A stretch of DNA of 46,062 nucleotides from Chromera velia (taxonomy: Eukaryota; Sar; Chromeraceae): NCBI GenBank assembly GCA_018398765.1, contig JAHBMJ010000212.1:87335-133396 (forward strand). The letters run 5' to 3'. Under the pieces are notes generated by a model that searched no databases, was not told the origin of the DNA, and was given only the letters and a program-made list of their open reading frames with translations. Below, in pieces: positions 1 to 11,385 of the stretch (positions within the stretch are counted from its first letter, which is position 1; every line of letters begins with the position of its first letter). Both the position numbers and the translations under genes were made by a program.

Positions 1-1191
1 TATCTTTCGACCTTAAATGCTTGATTTTTTTGTTGCGCTGACACTTGACTCGTATCTCCCGTGTGCTTAGGGATCACTGTCTCGCTTTCATTTGGTCCGT
101 TCTTTGTGCTTGTTCTTTTCCCCTCTGTTCCTTCCTTGCTTCCCTCCTTCGCTTTTTTGCTTGCTTGGTTGGTTTCCTTTTTCGCCTCCTTTTTTGATTC
201 CTTCACTCTTTCTTTTTGTGCTCTCATGCATTCATTCTTTCCCTCCTCCCTTCTTTCTTTCCTCGTTTGCTTCTTTCGTTGCTTTCCTTTTATCCTTGCT
301 TGTCTCTTGTTTTTTTTACTGCCTTCCTTCCTTTTTTGCATCACTACTTTTTTGCCTCCTTGCTCTTTTTCGTGCTCCCTTTTCCTCCCTTCATTCCTTC
401 CTTCGTTCCTTCCTTCCCTCCCTCCTTCCTTCCTTCCTTCCTTCCTTCCTTCTTTCTTTCCCTCCTTCCTCCCTCCCTTCCTTCCTTCCTTCCTTCCTTC
501 CTTCTTTCCTTCCTTCCTTCTTTCCTTCCTTCCTCCCTCCCTTCCTTTCTTCCTTCCTTCCTTCCTTCCTTCTTTCCTTCTTTCCTTCCTTCCTTCTTTC
601 CTTCCTTCCTTCCTTCCTTCTTTCCTTCCTTCCTTCCTTCCTTCCTTCTTTCATTCCTTCCTCCCTTCCTTCCTTCCTTCCTCCCTTCCGTCCTTCCTTC
701 CTTCCTTCCTTTCTTCGTTGCTTCTTTCCTTCCTTTCTTTTTTGGCCTTCATTTATCTTTTTCTTTCTTTCTTTCTTTCTTTCTTTTTTGCCTCCATTCC
801 TCTCCCGTTCCCTTCCTTCTTTTCCTTTCTGACTTGCTTCCTGCCTGCTTTTCTCCGTATTATCTTTCCCTCGTTCCATTTTTTCCTTTCTGACTTGCTT
901 CCTTCCTGCTTTCCTCCGTATTCTCTTTCCCTCCTTCCTTTTTTTCTTTTTTGCCTTGTCGCTCCCCCTGCTTTCTTTGTACTTTCATTGCCCCTTTCTC
1001 ACCTTCATTCCGTTCTTCCCCGCGTATCCTTTTCGTACTTCGTTTTTCTCCCTCCGTTCTTCGTGCCCTTCTCCCTTCTGTTTTTCCTTCTTTTCCTCAG
1101 GCTCCCTCTTCCCCGTATTTGCTTCCCGGATCCTCCACCACCCCGGCCCCTCTTATTTTTCCCGAGCTGACTCTACGCGTGTGCTCGCGTT

Positions 1192-1229
<38 letters not shown>

Positions 1230-1580
1230 GGGGGGGTGGTCCGTTCTCTTTCTCTTTCTCTCTTTGTGAAGGGCGGACAGCGTGAAGGTTGCTTTGTCAC
1301 TCTCCCTCCTTCTTCGTTCCCTTTCCCTCCCCCTCAAATCTGCAGTACTGTTGCTTTCGTACAAGCCCGCTTCCCTCCTCGTCACTTTCCCTGCATGCGG
1401 CCCTTTCCGTCTGCATTGCGCTCTTCCGTGCTCTCTCTTTTTCTTTCTCCTCTTCGTGCATGCCCCCCCTCCCCCCTCTCGATCCTTTAATTGCTGATCG
1501 ATTGAGTCTTCCCCTTTTTCTGCTTCTCGGCCTTTTGAATGGCCCTTTTAAAGGGCGTTTTTCTTCCGAGTGAAGTTTAG
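1..1580. repeat. Pyrimidine-rich low-complexity block with TTCC array and TG tract
   Basis: The plus strand is almost purely pyrimidine from about 100 to 1500. A degenerate TTCC/TTTC/CCTCC array is densest at 390-800. A TG dinucleotide tract lies at about 1193-1229. Long open frames exist on both strands only because a pyrimidine/purine tract contains few stop codons; their products are Phe/Pro/Ser or Arg/Lys/Glu/Gly strings with no domain. I see no gene here. Confidence 0.9.
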
Positions 1581-2160
1581 ACAAAGACGTTGTCTAAACT
1601 TGACTCTAAAGCCAGAAATCTATTCAAGTAGTTTTGATTTAACTTTTGAATATATCCAAGTAGATGCGTTTTATATGATGCATCTTAGGGCGCATCATGC
1701 CGTGCATGATCAATGCGGCATCATAATTATAATTAATGATAAGTAGTGGTGATATTCTGTTAAGATATTCTGGTGGTTATAATTACTTGTGACCTCCCTG
1801 AACCTAACTACCACTACACTGTCTGTATAAGAGTAACGGCTCTAGAATAGAAACGAGGTGGCCGCCAGGCCGCCGAGTTACAGTTTTTTAGTAACTGAAG
1901 CTTTAAAATGGTGAATTACGGAAAAACAGTAACGCAGCCCACTGATAATAGCCTGATATACGATTATTTAGTTCTCCATATCAAATGCTAGGAAAAAGAC
2001 TGAATTCAATCTGTTTAAAACTTGTTTTTCGACGTCTATCGCTACCTTTACTGTAGGCTTTACATTCAAAAGTTTGACAAAAAAATATAAAAGATTGACC
2101 TTGCAAGCCCTTTCCATCCCCTTCAGGCCCCTTCCCTTGTAGTCTTCTTAACTGCTGGCT
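1581..2160. other. AT-rich non-coding stretch with a GTTAC stem-loop
   Basis: No supported gene. A short imperfect hairpin (AGTTAC ... GTAACT) occupies 1876-1896, just after a repeated GGCCGCC pair at 1860-1874. A related unpaired copy (ATTACGGAAAAACAGTAAC) follows at about 1915-1935. These resemble the better-formed hairpins at 4815-4852. Confidence 0.5.
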
Positions 2161-2218
2161 TTAGCCTTTGCCTTGCCTTTTGGCCTTCCTCTGCCCTTCG
2201 CCTTTGCCTTTGCGGGCC

Positions 2219-2399
2219 ATGGCGGCAGAGGGCTACTTTGAGAAAGACGAACTCGAAGATGCCTACCCTGATCTAGCTACTAGCCCTGCACTAGGCTCTG
2301 CAGAAACAGCTCGCTCTCTGCAGTTCGCAAAGAGAGGGTGCAGTTCGCAACACATACAGACCCACACAGTCACACACATACACACACACACACACACAT

Positions 2400-2444
<45 letters not shown>

Positions 2445-2518
2445 AAAGCTTGTTTGGAAATGTTAAAGAAGAGAAAGCAGGTATGGAAGAGAAACGGTGT
2501 TGCATCGCACAGAAGTGA
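2219..2518 (+). CDS. Possible short ORF running into a CA/TA microsatellite
   Basis: An ATG at 2219 opens 99 codons. The first ~38 residues have a mixed, acidic, protein-like composition (start MAAEGYFEKDELEDAYPDL). The frame then enters a CA then TA dinucleotide tract (about 2350-2443), giving His-Thr and Ile-Tyr repeats. Only the first part could be a real exon, possibly with a donor before the microsatellite. No family is recognised and no upstream gene structure supports it, so this is a weak call. Confidence 0.2.
2350..2443. repeat. (CA)n(TA)n compound microsatellite
   Basis: CA dinucleotides run into an uninterrupted TA tract of about 30 bp. Confidence 0.95.
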
Positions 2519-2519
2519 C

Positions 2520-3746
2520 TCATCTACAGACGACAAGGTTGTTGGCATCTCTTGCTTTGGCCTCTGCTTTCACACTACTGAGCTTTGGCCAGCTTATCAT
2601 TGATCCTAGCTTTCAATTTTGAAATATGTCCATAATCGCATAATCTATAATCAATGAGAAGTGATATCATATTTAAGGGGGGGTATCTCTAAATAATTTG
2701 AAGTAATCATCACCAAATCTGTCATAAAACAGCTTTACTAGCTCCATTTAATACTTTTGATATGATAATTAGCGAGTAAACAAGTTTTTTTTAGTGGTTT
2801 ACTATTCTTTCATATTAGGATATAGGATTGTAATTTATTAAGTCAATCCCCCTAGTGCCACAGCACTCGGATGGATCATCCTGGCGTGAACGTCCACGAC
2901 CATCGAGGAGGGTCTCCAGCTATGTCTTGAGGCAGCAACTGGGCATCGGCAGGCCTATACAGGTCGAATCACTACATTTCTTCCCCGGCGGAGACCTTGA
3001 GAAAAAAGGTCAGTCGCTCGCCTCATCGCTTGCATTGTCTTCTTCATACTCATTGCGTCTCCGGCGCTCGCCGCCCACTCTTCCCCCAACGCCCTGTATG
3101 CGCAGACGGTGAAGGGAATCCCTTGGAGCGCCCTACCCCCTACTATCTCCAACGCACACATCCAGAGAGTCAGATGTTCTGGTTTTTCCGTCTCCCCCTC
3201 CTTCTCATCAGAGGCCTGGGCAGCCGGTACAGCGCACAGCACCGATCCACCGAGGGGGCTCACTAAACGTTTCTGCTAGGATCGCTACCGCTGGCTCCAT
3301 TCCTCCAACGTCCCCCTTTTAACTTCACACGACCTCCGCCGTCTAGATTTGCTGCCACTCTTTCCGTGGGATGCATATTTGTTGGCAGGGCTTGTAGATA
3401 AACGGGCGTATACAGGCTTCTTCCGCCCCCCATCATCTAAAGCAGACAAAAAAGAAGAAAACCCAAAGAGAAGACACAGAGTAGCACCCTGTTTCTCAGC
3501 ACAAAGAGCAGATAGACAGCTGGGCCAGGTGGTGGCTAGTCACGTCCAAACCCCCTTCACTATTCCTCCCGCCTCCCCCCCGCCTCACACAAGCCTCCAC
3601 ACCCGCCCTAACACCCGCAGCCCCCAGCACGCAGCATTCTTTGTCGGGGGACTGCTACGACTTAACTTTAAGAAGAGTTACCGCGCACAGCAACTGTTCC
3701 CAGCCGGTTCAATCTATTGTGTCGGACAGACGCATATCAGCATATA
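2520..3746. other. Mostly non-coding; one weak minus-strand open frame at 2955-3263
   Basis: 2520-2850 is AT-rich with nothing recognisable. From 2955 to 3263 the minus strand has a 102-residue frame with mixed composition, centred on a stretch reading LTLWMCALEIVGGRALQGI. It could be a relic of an element protein, but it has no motif I can name and is closed by stops on both sides. 3270-3740 has Pro/His/Thr-rich frames on the plus strand that I do not believe are genes. Confidence 0.3.
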
Positions 3747-4213
3747 CAACAGGCTGGGCCGGGAGCAGCAGGTCAAAGAGGCGGTGGTGCACGAAGAAGG
3801 AGGGGGGGAGCAGGGGCCGTGGGGCAACCGGTGAGCAGATGAAAGAAAGAAAGAAATGCTGTGATGGTCTTATGTTGACTAAATTGTTATGATTGATACG
3901 ATCATATAAATTTAATTATGGGATTTTCCAATTTTTTCAAGCTTTTTTGATTACTAATTTTTGACTATAAATAGTGAATAACTTGAGACTAGCACCTAAT
4001 GTGAGCGTAAATATTGATTTAAACTATTTAAAAACACTACTAAGGCATAGATTCTATAATAAAACGTTCTAAAAATGCATTAAAGCCTGATTTAAAGGCA
4101 TAAAATATAAAAAAAATGAGGTTTCTATTAATTGAAAGTAAACTTGTTTTTGAACCTGATTCAGGTTCATTACTTCGAAATGAACCTTGAACCTTGAACC
4201 TTTTCCTAGCACT
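3747..4213 (+). repeat. Dispersed repeat, copy 1 (inverted partner at 34747-35218)
   Basis: This block reappears in reverse complement at 34747-35218 at roughly 90 percent identity by eye. It covers the CCGGGAGCAGCAGGTCAAAG edge, an AT-rich middle, and a run of GAACCT/AGGTTC motifs near 4165-4205. One end is GC-rich with a GAAAGAAAGAAA tract; the other ends in the GGTTCA repeats. There is no coding capacity. It is likely a non-autonomous mobile element or the end of a larger one. Confidence 0.85.
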
Positions 4214-4814
4214 ACCTCTGTTCTCTGTTTTTCCAGCTTCAGAAGTCGAATCAATTTGTCTTTATCTGTGAGGAGACGGAAGGCTGATTTCATAAATCTC
4301 AGTATCCCAGCTCTCCATCTTTTGAAAACTAAGAACACTTTCAGCTCAACCATATCTTCCAGCCCAGTGTCACTTCGGTGTGGGCAGAAGACTCTTTAAA
4401 CAAAGTGGACGGCTTTGCAAACAAGGATGTGCCGCCAATGGCATCTTCGCAAGAAAATCCCAACAGGTTGCCTCCGTGGCCATAAAAGATATTTACAGAG
4501 CAGGAGGCAGGAGACGGCCAGATGGTTAACAGAAAGGAATAGGGACAAGGCTATCACCCATCCCGTTGGTGTGATAACTGTCAGCTAGGCAGCTAGAAGG
4601 AGGAGCTACACAGTGGCCGGCAGCTCGCTCCGTCCCGCCATCTGGTGTGAGAATGGGGAAATCTCACCAAGCCGTCTCCCTTCGGCAGTGACAATATGAG
4701 ATCTCAGCCATTTTTGGGCCGTTTTCTCTCAAACTTGTACATACCAGCTGATCAATAGATGCAAGCTGGCCTGTGGTGTGTATGTTAAACTTAAATATTA
4801 TGTATTAAAAAAAA
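4214..4814. other. No supported gene
   Basis: 4400-4700 has moderate GC and short frames but many stops on both strands, and may be an old decayed element. Nothing can be named. Confidence 0.4.
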
Positions 4815-4852
4815 TTGGCGCCGAAGGCGCCAAGTTACGGAAAAACCGTAAC
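4815..4852. repeat. Two perfect adjacent stem-loops
   Basis: 4815-4833 is TTGGCGCC-GAA-GGCGCCAA, an 8-bp perfect stem with a 3-nt loop. 4834-4852 is GTTACGG-AAAAA-CCGTAAC, a 7-bp perfect stem with a 5-nt loop. They abut without a spacer. A degenerate version of the second stem occurs at 1876-1896. The function is unknown. Confidence 0.9.
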
Positions 4853-5263
4853 GAAAAAAGTCGTAATCCATAATTTCCTCACAGACCCCCATCGTAACCC
4901 TTATACGGACAGTGTAACTACTATTTAAAAGTTCAAGCTGCATTTTTGAATAAGCTTGAAAGTCCTGTGGATCATTTATGGTGTCTTGAAAGCCAAAACC
5001 GTATATCTGGATGATGTCTTGACCATCTACGCCGCAGGCGTGGACGGTCTCTTGAAAAATGATGCCGCAGATAGAGACCATCTTTAATAATACTTTTTTA
5101 AGTGGCACTTAGGTTCAGGAAGGTTTTACTTGTAGTACTAGTGGAATTAATAAGTCCATTAAAAAGCTAAAGAACTAGGAAAAAAGACTGATCTTTTTTT
5201 TTTGTACTTTATATCACCGGGTTAAATCTCCTAGGATTTTTTTTATAATTTTTTGTATGTTCG

Positions 5264-5294
<31 letters not shown>

Positions 5295-5653
5295 TAGGCT
5301 TAGGCATCCCCAAACTAACGGACATAAGTGATAAGTAATTTAGTGGTGCCTTAGAGCACTGTCATCATTTTGTCTTATAGAGGTCGCCCCCGCAAACAGC
5401 AGGGAGCCACATGATCACAGCAGTCATCCTCTGAGTTGAAAAAATAGACGCACATTCTAGACGTATCACAGTAAAAAAAAAAGTAAACCAGAATTGGCTT
5501 AAATTATTTTTTTCTCTTTTTTTTTTGCACAACACCTAAGCAACACTTGTGCAACACCAAAACAATACTTCTGCAACATTTGAACAACAGTTGTTTGTCA
5601 CGTAACATCCTCGGGCAAAAAAAAAAATTAAGCGAGAACGGGCTTAAATTATA

Positions 5654-5684
<31 letters not shown>

Positions 5685-6240
5685 AAAAAAAAATTCTCTC
5701 CGATAAGCCTAGCGCATATTGCAATGATGCAGAGGATTATTTGAAGCAAAAGCAGCAACATGTAAACTAGAGAGACATATAAAGCTGGACATAAAAAAAT
5801 ACTGAAGTGGTTAGAGAGGCTAAAGAAATTTTTAAGAGAGGGAGTAGAAGCATGTGGAAGCCAGAGTGGAAGCGGCTACTACGTCGGCTATAGGCATGCA
5901 GCCAGCTCTAAATGGCAGCCACCGAAAACTAATATAAGCAGCTGGAGGAAGAGGTATTGAGGAAGAAGAGACTTATGTCAGAGAGCTGGTTTTGTTCATC
6001 TTAGACCGGGAGCCGAAGAAGGCAAGTGCATTAATCGAAGCTTCTTTAAAATTGAAATGAGTGCACGCGCATCTTATGTAGTCGTTTAGCCTTTAGCTTC
6101 AGTATAGGAAGGGCATTGACTTAAAGTTTGTTCCTAGTATCTGGCCTATGCGTCTTTTGTCTCTTTCTTCTGTCCTGGTTACTGCTCTCGCTGCTAGCTC
6201 TCTCTCTCATGCGACTTCATACTTGACGCTCTTCCGTCCG
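4853..6240. other. AT-rich non-coding DNA with TA tracts and homopolymers
   Basis: TA dinucleotide tracts lie at about 5262-5292 and 5651-5670; the latter is followed by a T-run then an A-run to 5692. No gene is supported. The T/A runs lie 3' of the minus-strand RT gene and could include a remnant of its tail, but that is only a possibility. Confidence 0.5.
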
Positions 6241-8029
6241 AATGCCTTCTTCGGCATTTGCTAAGTACTTCCTATCCCTCAGTCATGACCAGCGCACTGC
6301 CTACTCCTTCTTCCTTCCAGTCCTCCTCCTGCACTCCTCTGATCCCCCAAACGCACGCGCTTGCCGCTTTCAAGTGGGCAATCTGCAGTGGGGCTCGGAT
6401 TTGGCCGTACGTCTTGCTCACGTGTTGCCCCCATTTCTCACTCAATCGCTCTGCCACCCTCTTCAAGAACATTTTAGCCTCCCCTTCCATCGTTCCGTCG
6501 ACCATACTCACGAGTAGGATGAAGTCACACCCTCTGTCCGCGCTTGTCTGCCCATGTTTCCTCTTCTTTTCTTCTGCTGCTGCTTTGAGGGCTTGAGTCC
6601 AGGTCACCTTCTCCCTCGAGGTGGCGTGTGGGTTTATCACCTTGGTATCGAAAATTGCCAGCCTCTGTGGAGTATAGGCCCCCCAGACTTGGAAGTCCCC
6701 CCTTAGCGCCGAACATCGCTATACCTCCCCTTCCTCCCTAATGATCGGCTCCTTTGCGTGGACCGCTCCCGCGGGATATGCTTCCGCTGCTAGACTCGCC
6801 CATGTGCAGTTGACTTCATCATGTCGCAGCGTGGGCAGTCCCCCTACTGGGCAGTTAAGGGCATGTTGTAGACTCCACTTTCCCCCACATCCCTCACATC
6901 AGCTCTTCTCCCCCCCTACCCTCCCCTGATATCGGATTGTCATCGCATTTCGGAATTCGTCTGGGCTGAGATTTACTCCGTGTTCCTTCAGGGGGGTGGC
7001 CGTCAGCCATCCTGACTGCCTCTTTTCTTTTGACTGCCTGACTTCCTCACACTGGTCCTCACTGGCTGCCTGCCCTGACTGGCTGCTTAACCTCTCTTAC
7101 TCCTTCTCTACTGCTTCTTTTACTGCTTCTTTATGGGCTGCCCTTACCTTCTGCCCCCTCTTCATGTGCTCATCTGCATCTATATCTTCTTCGCGAAGGA
7201 TGGGCTCTGTAATCGCTTCACTGGCTGCAGCTGAGGTCTTGTAGTCCCTGTCTGCTGTTTCGGTGGGTTTGGGGATGCCTAGGCCTTGCAGTCGGACCGA
7301 AAGGGCGGCAACGTCTCTCAGTCACACGTCATGCTGGGTGGGGGGCCCTCCGTTCCGTCGTCCTTTCATCAGGATGGGGATAAGGCAGTCTCTGATCATG
7401 CCTTCCAGCTGCCCCATCTGTCCCTCCACCCCTGGCACTACCCGCGCCACAAACTTCCATTCGTATTGCAGGGATTTGGAACAGGCTGCGTATGCTTCAT
7501 GTGGGGTAAATTCTGCTGCTGTTGCGACTCTCTCTACGTTTCTAGCCCACTCCTTCACCTTTTCCTACACCCATTTCTCTCTGTGTGCATCCATGCCTAC
7601 GTGCCCTCCTAGGAGATGCATCCCCTCTACTATTTGCAGGTTGGGGAACTCTACAAAAATCTTCTTGGCTTTCTGTATAAATTGTGGGAGCACTGTAAGG
7701 ATCAACTTGTCCACCTCCACTACATACCCTGCCATGGGCCCCCTCTTAACTAACTTGTGTAGCCATGCTCGCAGCTGGCGCAACCAGCCGGTATTGGACA
7801 CGTCATCCGCATACCAGAGCTGGTGCCAGTATCTTTGGAAGGGATCGGGCTCCTGCTGCTGTTGCTTTTTCTTTTCCGTTCCGGCTGCCACCTCTGCACT
7901 CCATCTATCTGCTATGAAAAACGAGTCGCTTCCGTTTTGGGCCGACGCGAAGGCGGCTGAAGAGGACGATGCTGTGCGATGCGAATCGCCAAGGGGTGGG
8001 GCTGGTGGGCAAGCTGAGGGGAGGTTCGA

Positions 8030-8170
8030 GTGGAGGGAGGAGGGGGAGGTCCTAGAGGAGGAGGATGAAGAGGACGACAAGGAGGAAGAGGCATGGAGGG
8101 AGGAGGAGGAGGAGGAGGAGGAGGAGTAGGAGTAGGAGTAGGAGGAGGAGGAGGAGGGGGAGGGGGAAAA
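8030..8170. repeat. GGA triplet tract inside the RT gene
   Basis: A GGA/GAG-rich tract on the plus strand encodes a Ser-rich run in the RT frame on the minus strand, just upstream of the YADD region. It lengthens the linker between RT motifs without shifting frame. Confidence 0.85.
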
Positions 8171-8410
8171 GGGGGAGGATGAAATAGGGGAGGAAGCTGA
8201 AAATGATGAAAAGGCGGCTGCCTGTCTACCTGCTAGTCTACCTGTCTTGTGTATCGGGTTGTCCTCTCTTCCTGTCTGGTTAGGTATATGAGTGGTTGTG
8301 GCGGTGGGTGTATGCTCTTTGGCTTCCTGTCTTCTGTCTCTCGCCCCTGTCTGTTTCTCCCTATTTGTCTGGCTGCTCTTGCTTGCCTCTGGCTGATTCT
8401 CTCTGTCTGC

Positions 8411-8746
8411 CTATCTGCTCCCAGTTGCCCGTGACTGATTCTCTCTGTCCGGCTGGCTGCTCTCACTCGTTCCTAGCTGTGTCTCTCTGTCTGCCTGTCT
8501 GCTCTCACTCGCCCCTGACTGATTCTGTCTATCCGGCTGGCTGCTCTCATTCGTTCCTGGCTGTGTCTTGCTGTCTGCCTGTCTGCTCTCACTTGCCCCT
8601 GTCTGATTCTCTCTGTCCGGCTGGCTGCTCTCACTCGTTTCTGACTGTGTCTTTCTATCTGCCTGTCTGCTCTCACTCATCTTTGTCTGTTTCTCTCCGG
8701 CTGCCTGGCTGCTTCCGCTTGCTTCCGACTGTTTCTCGCTTTTCAT
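8411..8746 (-). repeat. 84-bp coding minisatellite inside the RT domain
   Basis: Four imperfect ~84-bp units encode 28-residue Ser/Gln/Asp-rich repeats (core SESRQADRKTQ ... SSQPDRENQ) in the RT frame. They sit between the GDPMSM motif and the YADD motif. The unit is a multiple of three, so expansion kept the frame. A polar insertion at this point in an RT palm is unusual. Confidence 0.9.
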
Positions 8747-10264
8747 CCGCCCGCTTCCACTGCCTTGGAGAGATCAGACGAGGGGGAGGATGGGGATGGC
8801 GTACCCTGCCATCGACATCGGGTCCCCTTTCGTTCATCCCTCTCTGCTGCTGATGGTGGTGGTCCCATGGGTTCCTCTTAGGAAGAGCTCTGCATCCCCC
8901 CTATAGCAGTTGAAGAGGAATGTAGAGGCTCTAGGCCAGAGTATGCGAGCATTCCACAGCCCTGCTGTGCGATTTCCTACGTTCAACTTGAAGGCGTTTT
9001 CGGCGTCTATTAGGACGGTTCCGAATGCCTTCTCGGGATCGTCACCAGCTTCCTATATGAGGGTCTTCCAGAGCTCCCTCACTGCATGAATCTCCCCTTC
9101 CAGGCCTCCCATGAGGCCACTGTACAGCTGATCAGCTCCACATGCCTCCTGCAGTTCCTCTCTAGTCTCTTTCATAACTGCGTTTCTGAGGAGGCACCTG
9201 ATCGCCTCCCCGATTCCTATCGGGCACATCCCAGGGCATTTGTCTAGCGCAACCAGTCGGCATGCCATGAGTGCCTTCACTTGGTCCTACTCGAACACCC
9301 TCCTCCCCATTTTTGTTACTAAGTTTGCGAGTGTTTCCCTTAACTCTCTACTCTCCCTCCCTAGGCTGAGGACTACGGTGCGGAGCTGTGTGCTATCGAA
9401 TCCAGACGGCCTTACGCTGCCTTGGAGGCGGCGTGCTACTGCGGCGATGTCCTCTTCGGTGATTAGGAGGGGTGTGAGGGTAGGGAGGCCCTCTCTAGGC
9501 ATCGCTTCTAGTGTTGCTGCTTAAGGTGTTTTTCCGGGGAGATGTTTGGCTTTCAGAGTCTCTGCTACCTGGTAGGTTTGTCTTCTCTTGGTGAAGATAT
9601 CTTCTCCGTCCAGGACTCCCCCTTTCTCTTGGCCTGTCAGTATCTGTGTTCCCCTCCTCATCTCCCCTACCTGGATGAAGTTTCAAAATTTCTTCATCTT
9701 GGGGAGGCCTGCTGCCTTCTCAAGTTCTTCCCTTTTTAATTGGCTCTCGCTCTCCCCCCTCCTGCTACTGCTGTAGGCTCTCCTGCTAATTTTAGTTGCC
9801 TTTTGAAGGAGGGTTTCTCTTCTCTTCTCCCCCTGCTCCCACAAATCTAGCCTGCTTTTGATGGTCTCCCGTACCTTCTTTGCCTTTTTGATATGGGGGT
9901 CCCTCCGGAGGGTAAGGTCTAGCATCAGCAGGAGCGCTTCACTTGGGTTGTCCCCGCTCCTAATCCCTGCAATTAGGGATTGTGTCAGCCATACTAGCCT
10001 CCTCCCTGTGCTCTTTTTGGGGAATGCGTACCTAGATGCGTACTGCCCGCTGGGGTGTAGACGCTGTGCACGCCTCCACTCTCTCTCCCACCTTCCCTGT
10101 GCGAGGGGGAGCTTCTTTCGTGGCTCCCTGGGAGCCCCATAGGCTGCTTCCATGAAGCGGTCGGCCTCCTCTCTTATCAAGGGGCACTTCTCTTCCTCGG
10201 CCGCTTGTATGCCTGCGTTTACCTCGCTTTCCTTCTCTCTCAGCGGTCGATCATGCGGGACCTT

Positions 10265-10765
10265 GCGTAGGGGGCCCCTTTGGTCTTCTTTTGCTGTTGT
10301 TTGGCTGCATGGGGGGCATCAGCTGTCTTCTCTTGCTGCTGTTTGGCTGCATGGAAAGCCTTGGCCGTCTTCTTTTGCTGCTGTTTGGCTGTGCGGCAGG
10401 CCTCGGCCGTCTTCTCCTACTACTGTTTGGCTGCACGGGGGGCCTCGGTCGTCTTCTTCTGCTGCTGTTTGGCTGTGCAGTGGGCCTCGGCCGTCTTCTC
10501 CTGCTGCTGTTTGGCTGTACGAGAGGCCTCGGTCGTCTTCTCCTGCTGCTGTTTGGCTGCTCGGGAGGCCTCGGTCGTCTTCTCCTGCTGCTGTTTGGCT
10601 GCGCAAGGGGCCTCGGTCGTCTTCTTCTGCTGCTGTTTGGCTGTACGGGGGGCCTCGGCCGTCTTCTCCTGCTGCTGTTTGGCTGTACGAGGGGCCTCAG
10701 TCGTCTTCTCCTGCTGCTGTTTGGCTGCGCGGGGGGCCTCGGCCGTCTTCTCCTGCTGCGGCTTC
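10265..10765 (-). repeat. 45-bp coding minisatellite in the RT gene, about 11 copies
   Basis: Units of 45 bp (plus-strand core GCTGCTGTTTGGCTG) encode a 15-residue repeat in the RT frame (core SQTAAGEDDRGP), upstream of the RT core. All three minus-strand frames and the plus strand are also open through the array, so those alternative frames are shadows. The unit length is a multiple of three. Confidence 0.9.
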
Positions 10766-11234
10766 TCGGCAGATGCGGTTCACTCTGATTAGCGCCTCGC
10801 TGTATGCCTGCCAAGGCACCTCCCCCTGCTGGCTGCTCCTCCTCACTTTTATATGTAGGAAACGCTGAGAGACATCCGGGTAGAAGTTGCAGACCAGACA
10901 TACGGTGATCTTCGCCCCTTTTCCTTGGCTGAAGTGAAAGCTTAGGTCCATGTGACTGTTTCATGGCCCTCTGGTGGTTTGGTACCGCCAAATCGGAGTT
11001 GTTTGAAGAACTCCCGCCCCCTGCTGGTTTCTCCTGTGGGCTGCCAGCCGGGCACTAGCTTCTGTGTGTCTCCAGTTCCTCCCCACAGGTAGAGCTCGAT
11101 TTGCTTTTTGCTGACGTTGATGACCTTTTCTAAGTATTTCTCTCCCCCTTCGTTGGCTCCGGCAGTTACTACTACCACGTTCCCTTCTCGCGGGGGCCTT
11201 TCGGATGGGGGGTCCTGGCCTATGGCTGCGGGAG

Positions 11235-11314
11235 AGAGTGCTGAGGAGGAGGAGGAGGAGGAGGAGGAAGAAGAGGAGGAGGAGGAAGAGGAGGAGGAAG
11301 AGGAGGAGGAAGAG

Positions 11315-11349
<35 letters not shown>

Positions 11350-11385
11350 GGAAGAGGAGGAGGAGGGGGCAGAAGTGGAGGAACT
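11235..11385. repeat. GGA/GAAGAG triplet tract
   Basis: Purine-rich on the plus strand, it encodes a Ser-rich tract on the minus strand in the same frame as the Cys motif just upstream. It also makes spurious poly-Glu and poly-Pro frames. Confidence 0.9.

Noticed and set aside
61-1170. Long Phe/Ser/Pro/Leu-rich frames in the pyrimidine tract and Arg/Lys/Glu frames on the other strand
   Set aside because: They arise because TTCC-type repeats lack stop codons. Several frames are open at once and none shows a domain or splice context.
3349-3834. 161-codon plus-strand frame
   Set aside because: Composition is Pro/His/Arg-rich, there is no motif, and its end lies inside a dispersed non-coding repeat.
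4069-5108. Minus-strand frames of about 100 codons in AT-rich DNA
   Set aside because: One lies in the dispersed repeat and the other spans the tandem hairpins; neither has a motif.
7263-8129. 288-codon plus-strand frame opposite the RT gene
   Set aside because: It is the complement of the RT motifs (YADD, GPMAGY) and of Ser-rich triplet tracts; the minus strand explains the sequence.
10152-10991. Plus-strand and alternative minus-strand frames through the 45-bp array
   Set aside because: The array is open in several frames. Only the frame continuous with the RT core and the MEAAYGAP region fits.
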